Assembly: GCA_002498185.1 (NCBI GenBank)
Contig: DAGO01000062.1
Span: 1 to 8,640, forward strand
Length of the DNA: 8,640 nt
DNA from: Euryarchaeota archaeon UBA10
GTDB lineage: Archaea > Thermoplasmatota > Poseidoniia > Poseidoniales > Poseidoniaceae
Reading direction: 5' to 3'
Below, in pieces: positions 1-6,068 of this stretch. Below the pieces are notes generated by a model. That model saw only the letters and a program-made list of their open reading frames with translations. It did no database searches and was not told the DNA's origin. The position numbers were made by a program, and so were the translations under genes. Position 1 is the stretch's first letter, and each line of letters opens with the position of its first letter.

Positions 1-1899
1 TCAAAGGGAGTTGATTGCTTCCTCGTGATGGCTTAGCAAGTTTCGCAACTTGACCTTCATTGAAGGTGTCATCATGTCGTTGTCAACAGACCACTCGACT
101 GGGTCGAGGATGATGTTGCGAGCAACTTCGTATCCCTTCCACTTTGGTGCAAGCATGTTGTTCTCAGTTAGGTTGCCTAGTAGCCAAGACTTGACTCCTT
201 CATCTGCACACATTGCTGCATTGTCAGCAGGTACAGAAACTCCAGCAGCGCTAGCTGCAGTTCTTAGTGCATCCAATGATGGGTGAACGATTAGGTAAGT
301 ATTCTTCATGTTACGTCCATCTAGTACAGCCTGCTCAACAAGTGGGCTGAGTTTGAGGTTCTCTTCTAGAGGTGCAGGAGATACATACTTTCCATTTTCT
401 AACTTGAATTGGCTCTTTACACGGCCGGTGATGGATAGGTATCCATCGACCATCTTTCCGAGGTCACCAGTTCTGAATCCACCGTCTTCTGTCATGACTT
501 CAGCGGTAGCTTCTGGAAGATTCCAGTATCCTTGCATGATGTTTGGACCATAGACAATGACTTCTCCTTCATCAGGTCGGTCAGGGTCATCCCATGCACT
601 GGTATCGATTTCAACACGGACACCATTTGCAGGCATACCAACTGTGTTTAGGCGGGACATTCCCTTGCCCATCCAACCGTTAGCAGCAACTAGAGGGCTG
701 GTTTCGGTTAGACCATATCCTTCGTAGCAGTTGAATCCAACTTTCTGAACGAATGAAGCGACGTCAGGGGATAGTGCAGCAGCACCGGACATACAGAATC
801 TGATGTTACCACCGAATCTTGCACGGACCTTAGCCCAAACCAACTTGTCCCACAACTTGTCAAAGAATCCGCTTGGAGCGACTGCGTCACACTCGACACC
901 AGCCTTTGCGATTCTCTTAGCAGCAGCCTTCTGAGCCTTGCCTACGAAGAGTTTCTTGACACCGGTTGCGCTCTCGAATTGACTGTTGACACGGTCGTAG
1001 AACTTGTTCCAAACACGAGGAACAGCCAGTAGTGCAGCAGGCTTGATTTCGATACACTCGTCTGCAATCTTGGTTAGGTCAGAGATGAGGTTGATGTGAA
1101 CTCCCATTCTAATCATCCAGTGCAGATCGAAGGTAGAACCGAAGGAGTGAGCCCACGGCAAGAACGCAGCGTTCTTGTCACCAGGGTACAACTCGAACAC
1201 ACCTTGTACACACAGTACGTTGGATAGAGTGTTCCAGTTGGATAGCATTACACCCTTAGGGTTACCAGTGGTTCCTGATGTGTAAATCAGAGTCGATAGA
1301 GCAGTTGGATCATCAGCGATTTCTGCCAAGTCTTCGCCAGCTCTGCCAGTCTTGACTAAGTCTGTCCATGAGCGAACTTCAACTCCTTCAGGAGGCAACT
1401 TGTTTGCTGGGTCATCACCTAGTAGGATAACTCCAGATGCAGGCCATCCATCAGCAGGAAGTGCGTCGCACAACTTGTCAAGAACCTCGGTGTTAGCAAC
1501 TGCAACGACCTTAGGAGTTGCATCAGCGATGATGTAAGCCCAGTCCTTGCCGTGCTGGTGAGTGTACATTGCAGTGTATGCTGCACCTAGTGCGTTTGCA
1601 CCATAGGATAGTGCAGCCCACTCAACGGAGTTGTCGATAATGATTGCAACACGGTCGCCCTTTTCGACACCAATGTCTCTCAGTCCCTTTGCAGTTGCTG
1701 TTGCAAGGTCACCGAATTCGTTGTATGAAAGGTGTACTCTAGGCATTCCTGGAGCAGGGATGTATCCAATACATGGAGCATCGCCAAACATTTCCTGGCT
1801 TACCATAAGCATCTGGTATAATGTTCGAGGGTCATCGCCTTCCGGCTTTTCCCATTGTCTATCTGAAGGCTGTCTTGGCCAGGCTTGTTCTTTCGCCAT
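1..1899 (-). CDS. Long-chain acyl-CoA synthetase (AMP-forming)
   Basis: ATP-dependent activation of a long-chain fatty acid to acyl-CoA through an acyl-adenylate, feeding beta-oxidation or lipid use; cytosolic or membrane-peripheral. The 632-aa protein has the full ANL-superfamily motif order: P-loop YTSGTTGNPKG at 206-216, YEGYGLTET at 392-400, TGDL at 477-480, hinge TGRVK at 491-495 leading into KLENGKYVSP, and the C-terminal TPSMKVK (611-617) with the likely catalytic Lys615. The LENGKYVSP form and the length are typical of FAA1/FadD-like long-chain enzymes rather than acetyl-CoA synthetases. The ATG at 1899 is chosen because it starts 22 nt after the upstream stop (1922) and leads into MAKEQAWPRQ; frame extension to 1992 would overlap the glycosylase gene and has no family similarity. 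No clear Shine-Dalgarno is visible, so it is probably co-transcribed with the gene upstream. The stop is the first codon position of the window. Chain-length specificity cannot be read from sequence. Confidence 0.93.
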   Translation of the reverse strand: MAKEQAWPRQPSDRQWEKPEGDDPRTLYQMLMVSQEMFGDAPCIGYIPAPGMPRVHLSYNEFGDLATATAKGLRDIGVEKGDRVAIIIDNSVEWAALSYGANALGAAYTAMYTHQHGKDWAYIIADATPKVVAVANTEVLDKLCDALPADGWPASGVILLGDDPANKLPPEGVEVRSWTDLVKTGRAGEDLAEIADDPTALSTLIYTSGTTGNPKGVMLSNWNTLSNVLCVQGVFELYPGDKNAAFLPWAHSFGSTFDLHWMIRMGVHINLISDLTKIADECIEIKPAALLAVPRVWNKFYDRVNSQFESATGVKKLFVGKAQKAAAKRIAKAGVECDAVAPSGFFDKLWDKLVWAKVRARFGGNIRFCMSGAAALSPDVASFVQKVGFNCYEGYGLTETSPLVAANGWMGKGMSRLNTVGMPANGVRVEIDTSAWDDPDRPDEGEVIVYGPNIMQGYWNLPEATAEVMTEDGGFRTGDLGKMVDGYLSITGRVKSQFKLENGKYVSPAPLEENLKLSPLVEQAVLDGRNMKNTYLIVHPSLDALRTAASAAGVSVPADNAAMCADEGVKSWLLGNLTENNMLAPKWKGYEVARNIILDPVEWSVDNDMMTPSMKVKLRNLLSHHEEAINSL

Positions 1900-1921
1900 G
1901 GCTCGACAGATTCGGTATTTG

Positions 1922-2662
1922 TTATGAATGCTCTGCCAGCAAAATTCTGCGTACATTAGCGCGCCAATCCGCACCATCGTTACGATTAGCAAGTGGTGAA
2001 GCGGGTGAAGGATGCCAGCATGTGCCTATCTCAATATCAAGTCCCTTGAGGGCTAGTAGTGCCCTCTTTTCAGCGTATTTTCCAACACCGATGACCCTCG
2101 TAATCCCCATCTTAGTAACGACTTCTTTCAGGTGGTCATCGCATGCTTTTAGCAATTTTTTGACCGCATTTCCACTGATTTTGTCGGGAGTGATATTTTT
2201 TCCAGTCTCCCCCAGTAATAGCAAAGGACAATGATTCACCAAAAACACGTGTTTGTGAATTTCTTCTGGCGTGCCCCAGATTTCCTGAAGTAGCCCCCAA
2301 AGACGAGTACCACTGATTTCTTGACGCTCGAAATTCAGGCCTTCAACTGGGCGTTTGGGGTGTCTTCCTTCGGGGTCGGTGAAATCTCCTGTAATCTTAA
2401 GGAAGTCCTTTGCGATATTTGTTGCACCGAATGGAACGCCACATTGAGCCATCCCGTACGGTCCAGGATTCATTCCCAGCAGCAATGTTTTAGCTCCAAG
2501 TCCAGAATATTGTGAAAGATATGATTCGTGATATTCCCAAGCATAATTCAGCGGATTTGTGACGTATGCGAGAGAGGTTTGACGCAGAATAGATTTAGTC
2601 AGAGTGTCGCATTTATCGGACAATTTTTTGGCCGATTCTATGACTCCCATGTCTGCTCTCAC
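1922..2662 (-). CDS. SMUG1-type uracil-DNA glycosylase
   Basis: Base-excision repair enzyme that removes uracil, and in known SMUG1 enzymes oxidised pyrimidines such as 5-hydroxymethyluracil. The 246-aa protein matches SMUG1 over nearly its whole length. Motif 1, GMNPGPYGMAQCGVPFG (63-79), has the water-positioning Asn65 and the uracil-stacking Phe78. HPKRPVEGL (101-109) and SGTRLWGLL (117-125) follow, then NHCPLLLL (143-150), GKNITP (154-159) and GVGKYAEKRA (192-201). Motif 2, HPSPASP (217-223), carries the catalytic His217. Human SMUG1 has HPSPRNP here; the wedge-loop Arg is Ala221, and a few extra residues (NDGAD) follow. The start is a GTG at 2662; an ATG at 2650 is the alternative (242 aa). 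Neither has a good Shine-Dalgarno, but a TTTACA box about 26-30 nt upstream suits a near-leaderless GTG start. It is the first gene of a two-gene unit with the acyl-CoA synthetase, with no obvious functional link. Confidence 0.9.
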   Translation of the reverse strand: MRADMGVIESAKKLSDKCDTLTKSILRQTSLAYVTNPLNYAWEYHESYLSQYSGLGAKTLLLGMNPGPYGMAQCGVPFGATNIAKDFLKITGDFTDPEGRHPKRPVEGLNFERQEISGTRLWGLLQEIWGTPEEIHKHVFLVNHCPLLLLGETGKNITPDKISGNAVKKLLKACDDHLKEVVTKMGITRVIGVGKYAEKRALLALKGLDIEIGTCWHPSPASPLANRNDGADWRANVRRILLAEHS

Positions 2663-2769
2663 TCGGGTTAGGATGAAAAATCAGTCGCTGTAAACGGTGT
2701 AGTTCAGAACACCTACTTTGCCCTATGAATTGACACATACGGCTATATACGCTTATTCTTCGACTGAAG
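2663..2769. promoter_or_regulatory. Divergent intergenic promoter region
   Basis: This 107-nt spacer separates the divergently transcribed glycosylase and HMG-CoA synthase genes, so it must drive both. On the plus strand a clear TATA-like box lies at 2744-2749. On the minus strand the best candidate is TTTACA (complement of 2689-2694), about 26-30 nt before the GTG start at 2662; a T-run at 2680-2676 would instead place a start near the ATG at 2650. Box assignment on the minus side is uncertain. No other gene or structure is visible in it. Confidence 0.5.
2743..2750 (+). promoter_or_regulatory. TATA-like box of HMG-CoA synthase
   Basis: The sequence CTATATAC is centred about 24 nt before the ATG at 2770 and about 26 nt before the immediately following ATG at 2773. 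Archaeal TATA boxes sit about 25 nt before transcription start, so transcription should begin at or next to the start codon, giving a leaderless mRNA. The absence of a Shine-Dalgarno before 2770 agrees. Start-site placement is inference. Confidence 0.6.
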
Positions 2770-4323
2770 ATGATGGGAGCAAAGGTCGGAATCGACGATA
2801 TGGCACTCCACTTTCCTAGATTATACATGGATATGGAGGACTTCGCAGAGATGCGAGGGGCCGATTACGGTAAATTGAACAAGGGCCTTGGACTTGCTGC
2901 AATGGCAATTCCAGACGTTCACGAAGATACTGCTACAATGGGTGCAAATGCTGTTTGCAGGCTGATTGATAGAAATGGTATCGACCCAAGGAAGATTGGT
3001 AGAATCTACCTAGGAACTGAATCCGCACTAGACGGTGCTAAGCCAACAGCTACCTACATCGTAGATATGCTAACCCATCGCTATGGAGAGCGCTTTGGAG
3101 AAGATTGCTTCAGGGGCTGTGACGTAGTTGACATGACATTCGCTTGTATTGGAGCAGTTGACGCACTTCACAACACCCTCGACTGGGTTGCAAGAGGTGG
3201 AGAAGAAGAAGACCGCATGGGAATTGTTGTTTTCTCTGACAATGCAAAATACGATTTGGAATCCTCCGGTGAATACACACAAGGTGCAGGTGGTGGAGCG
3301 CTTCTAGTTCGCCACAATCCTCGTCTAATCGTTGTGCCAGACCGCTGGGGTGTCTCGACAACACCTGTCCACGATTTCTTCAAGCCAAGAAGAGAAGTTT
3401 CTATTCAAAGCGTAATCAACCACGTTTTGCAACTCGCTGCTGAAGCGGGTGCAACCATCCGTGACGGAATGGCAGAGGCGATGATCAAGCACTTGCCAGA
3501 ATCTACCGTACGCCGTCTAGGAATATTTGCACACGGTGAAGAGAATGTTAAGGTCCACCGAGATGAGCCGGTTTTCGACGGTCAGTTCTCAAACCGATGT
3601 TACCGTGAAGCGGTGAAGCAGGCTTTCACTCATTTCTCTGAAAAGGCAATTGCTCAGAACAGATTTGACCCAGACATGGATGTAATCCTGACCGAGCAGT
3701 GGGCTAGAATCATCATGCATTTGCCATATGCATTCCAAGCAAAGAGAATGTTCCCGGACGTATTCCGCCACGATAGACAACACCTAGATTCTTGGAAGCA
3801 TGTCGAATCTGAAATCGGTGCAATGCCAGAGGAGTCAGACTTTGAATCCACTGAAGAATGGGAGAAAGCAATGGACGGATACCGCCGTGCAATCTCCAAG
3901 ACTGAATCATTCAAGCAATTCGTAGAAGATAGAATCGAAAAGGGTCAAAGAGCATCTTCATTGATTGGTAACCAATACACTGGCTCAATTTTCCTTGCAC
4001 TAATGTCCACCTTTGAAGCGGACTATGAGGAGAATGCAAACCTCGACAATGTAACATTTGGACTGTGTGGATATGGTTCAGGTGCTAAGGCTAAGGTATT
4101 CGAGGCAGAAGTACAGCCAACATGGAGAGAAATCGCCAGCCGCTGGAACCTATTCGAGAGACTCGAAGGTAGAATCGCAATCGACCGTGTTACTTACGAA
4201 GCACTTCACAAGGGATTGGCAAAGGAATCTATTGTCACTCCTAAAGGAGAATTCGCACTTGTTGAAGTCGGCGACGAAGGTGTCGAAGAAGGAATGCGAA
4301 CCTATGCTTGGGTTGGCGAGTAA
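2770..4323 (+). CDS. Hydroxymethylglutaryl-CoA synthase (long form)
   Basis: Condenses acetyl-CoA with acetoacetyl-CoA to HMG-CoA, the step before HMG-CoA reductase in the mevalonate pathway that supplies isoprenoid lipids. The 517-aa protein has a thiolase-fold layout with the catalytic set visible: Glu84 in GTES (82-85), Cys126 in DMTFACIGAV (121-130), and His317 in IIMHLPYAFQAKRM (314-327). GNQYTGSIFLAL (400-411) and GYGSGAKAKVF (434-444) match the conserved C-terminal HMGS segments. It is much longer than the usual archaeal enzyme of about 350 aa. The eukaryote/bacteria motif pair DFxKP ... PVxDG is present as DFFKP (202-206) and PVFDG (267-271) but split by about 55 extra residues. A second charged insertion lies around 335-395. 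ATG codons at 2770 and 2773 are tandem; either can be the start. Monocistronic, from its own TATA-like promoter; no thiolase or DUF35 gene lies beside it. Confidence 0.93.
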   Translation: MMGAKVGIDDMALHFPRLYMDMEDFAEMRGADYGKLNKGLGLAAMAIPDVHEDTATMGANAVCRLIDRNGIDPRKIGRIYLGTESALDGAKPTATYIVDMLTHRYGERFGEDCFRGCDVVDMTFACIGAVDALHNTLDWVARGGEEEDRMGIVVFSDNAKYDLESSGEYTQGAGGGALLVRHNPRLIVVPDRWGVSTTPVHDFFKPRREVSIQSVINHVLQLAAEAGATIRDGMAEAMIKHLPESTVRRLGIFAHGEENVKVHRDEPVFDGQFSNRCYREAVKQAFTHFSEKAIAQNRFDPDMDVILTEQWARIIMHLPYAFQAKRMFPDVFRHDRQHLDSWKHVESEIGAMPEESDFESTEEWEKAMDGYRRAISKTESFKQFVEDRIEKGQRASSLIGNQYTGSIFLALMSTFEADYEENANLDNVTFGLCGYGSGAKAKVFEAEVQPTWREIASRWNLFERLEGRIAIDRVTYEALHKGLAKESIVTPKGEFALVEVGDEGVEEGMRTYAWVGE

Positions 4324-6054
4324 TCACGAGATTATCTTAGAGATATCAACTATCTCAGGTATTTGAACACCTGCAGAATCGAACCATTGCTCGATACTTT
4401 CGAGTTCTCGACCCTTTGAAATCGCTTTAGCTCTGGCACCGATTAGATTCCATGCGCCTTTGGCAGAAATACCTGGGATTGCTGCGAGTTGCTTTTCAGT
4501 TGCAGACTTCCAATCAAGCCCAGTCTCTATTCCGGTAATAGATCGGGCGCCGTGTCCAGTAACCATGATGTTGCTGTAAGATTCTAGAGGTGCGAGGTAA
4601 TTCATTCCAACCAAAATTGGATACGCACCGATTTGTCGACCGAAGGTAATTCCTGCTTTACCGTGCACATCAGCAGAGCGAGCCTCGGGCTCTAGGTGCC
4701 TAGGAAGACGAGTTCTTCCTTCATGTGCTTCCCACCAAACATCGTTCAGAATCGTGCCAGTGGGAAGCATTTCTTCCAGTAAAGGTCCATCGAATTCATC
4801 ACGCACCGTGGTCTTGAATGCCTTGAAATCAGCATCGTCGATTTCTTGGAATCCTTCGCCTTCTACTTGGCGAATGTTGACTCTGCGAATCATGTGTCCT
4901 TCGTCTTTCAATTCATTGAGGAGTTTGAGATTAATCCCATATGTAGCACTAGTTTCGCCGTTTAGACCAGCAATAAAATTCAATCCCGGTAGCAGTTTTG
5001 GCAGGCCTCTTTCACCACGAACTCGGCCGTGTTTGTTGATTAGGGCAATAGCGGATTTGAGTTGCTTTGAATCGCAGTTCAGCCAGTTAGCTTCATGCAC
5101 TTTAGGGTCAGCAGATTCTAGGCCAAAAGATAGTACTGCGCCATCAGATAGAGTTTCGACGAGGGTCTTTGTAATCTCTTCAGACTCTTCTAAGTGCTCT
5201 GCAATAATCGAAGGATTTCCATTGTCAGTATGAAGTATTCCTAGGCGTTCATCATCCCTTAAACCGTGTAGCAATTTTGCGATTGGCTCCGGATTAGGCC
5301 GAGGATATTCCATCTCTACTACGCCTTCAGCCATGTAGGTGTAAGTATCAGTCATTCCTCCAAGCCTTACGTGTTCTACTCCCATGTCGTGTGCGATTGA
5401 GACTTCCTGAATGATATCCTCTGGACTACGCCAAATTGGAACACCTTTCTTGGGTTCAATACAGAATTTACATCCTCGCTTGTAGCGTACACATCCTTGG
5501 TAGACTTCGACTTCGTACGTCAGTGGTCCATCCAAATCTGGATTGTGAGTGACAGCCTTAGAGCGAGCTCCAGCATGAGCCCATGCAGTCCACTGCTCTG
5601 CAGTTCTACGCTGATGTTTCCACTCATCATTCGACAAGAAGTAATCAAGAGTAGCATCAGTATCCTGTAATGCCAAGAATAGTTTTCTTCGAAGTGGACT
5701 CCAGCCTTGATGCCTCCATCCTCTAATCGCCCATCCTCCACAAAGGATTGGTGTATCACCCGGTGTTCCAGAAATAATTTCCTTTGTTTCACGAAGTGAA
5801 ATCGGAGTGCCTCTGAGATATTTGCCCGGGACGATTGCTCCGGCTAATACGACAACTCCGAGTCGATTTTCTAGTGAAGGCGGATTAATTCTATACGAAT
5901 CTATGGGGCAGTATTCGTAGTCGATTCCCTTCTCTTCAAGTACTCCACAAATGTATCTGATGTGAAATCCAACATATGGTGGAACACCGAAAGCGGCTGG
6001 CTCATCCTCGTAGCCGTCGATGATGAGCCAGGAGGCATCTCCGGACTCACTCAT
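4324..6054 (-). CDS. Radical SAM protein with C-terminal HhH (COG1031-like)
   Basis: A 576-aa member of an archaeal radical SAM family without a known reaction. The [4Fe-4S]-binding cysteines are read as Cys188, Cys195 and Cys198 in YQGCVRYKRGCKFC, a C-x6-C-x2-C spacing rather than the classical C-x3-C-x2-C, followed by EPKKG. The N-terminal 110 residues look like a B12-binding-type Rossmann fold (VVVLAGAIVPGKYLRG, CGGW) but have no DxHxxG motif. RLGGMTDTYTY (230-240), SFGLESAD (309-316) and LPGLNFIAGLNGET (355-368) fit the radical SAM barrel. A GRQIGAYPILVG segment (472-483) precedes a helix-hairpin-helix AIPGISAKGAWNLIG (525-539), implying nucleic-acid binding. The ATG at 6054 follows a strong Shine-Dalgarno (GAGGTG, 5 nt spacing) that overlaps the stop of the Csl4-RRM gene, so the two are translationally linked. 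A role in RNA modification is inference from the HhH and neighbours. Confidence 0.85.
   Translation of the reverse strand: MSESGDASWLIIDGYEDEPAAFGVPPYVGFHIRYICGVLEEKGIDYEYCPIDSYRINPPSLENRLGVVVLAGAIVPGKYLRGTPISLRETKEIISGTPGDTPILCGGWAIRGWRHQGWSPLRRKLFLALQDTDATLDYFLSNDEWKHQRRTAEQWTAWAHAGARSKAVTHNPDLDGPLTYEVEVYQGCVRYKRGCKFCIEPKKGVPIWRSPEDIIQEVSIAHDMGVEHVRLGGMTDTYTYMAEGVVEMEYPRPNPEPIAKLLHGLRDDERLGILHTDNGNPSIIAEHLEESEEITKTLVETLSDGAVLSFGLESADPKVHEANWLNCDSKQLKSAIALINKHGRVRGERGLPKLLPGLNFIAGLNGETSATYGINLKLLNELKDEGHMIRRVNIRQVEGEGFQEIDDADFKAFKTTVRDEFDGPLLEEMLPTGTILNDVWWEAHEGRTRLPRHLEPEARSADVHGKAGITFGRQIGAYPILVGMNYLAPLESYSNIMVTGHGARSITGIETGLDWKSATEKQLAAIPGISAKGAWNLIGARAKAISKGRELESIEQWFDSAGVQIPEIVDISKIIS
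4340..4356. other. 6-bp inverted repeat at a convergent gene junction
   Basis: GAGATA, a 5-nt loop TCAAC, and TATCTC form a perfect hairpin 17 nt past the HMG-CoA synthase stop, inside the last codons of the opposing radical SAM gene. No U-tract follows it, so it is not a convincing archaeal terminator; it may be chance. It is listed because the stop codons of the convergent genes touch and leave no other room for a 3' signal. Confidence 0.25.
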
Positions 6055-6068
6055 TTTTCCACCTCATT
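6055..6068 (-). promoter_or_regulatory. Shine-Dalgarno overlapping stop codon
   Basis: Read on the minus strand, the stop TGA of the Csl4-RRM gene runs directly into GGTGGAAAA and the ATG of the radical SAM gene, giving GAGGTG five nt before the start. This fixes the radical SAM start at 6054 and suggests that terminating ribosomes re-initiate on it. Confidence 0.7.

Noticed and set aside
1900..1992. N-terminal extension of the acyl-CoA synthetase frame up to 1992
   Set aside because: It overlaps the end of the glycosylase gene, shows no family similarity, and the ATG at 1899 sits a sensible 22 nt after the upstream stop.
1821..2234. 137-codon open frame on the plus strand across the synthetase/glycosylase junction
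   Set aside because: It lies opposite two conserved genes, and its translation has no coherent domain; it is a shadow of their codon structure.
4754..5233. 159-codon open frame on the plus strand
   Set aside because: It is antisense to the well-supported radical SAM gene, its translation is Ser/Pro/Arg-rich with no recognisable domain, and it has no promoter or ribosome-binding site.
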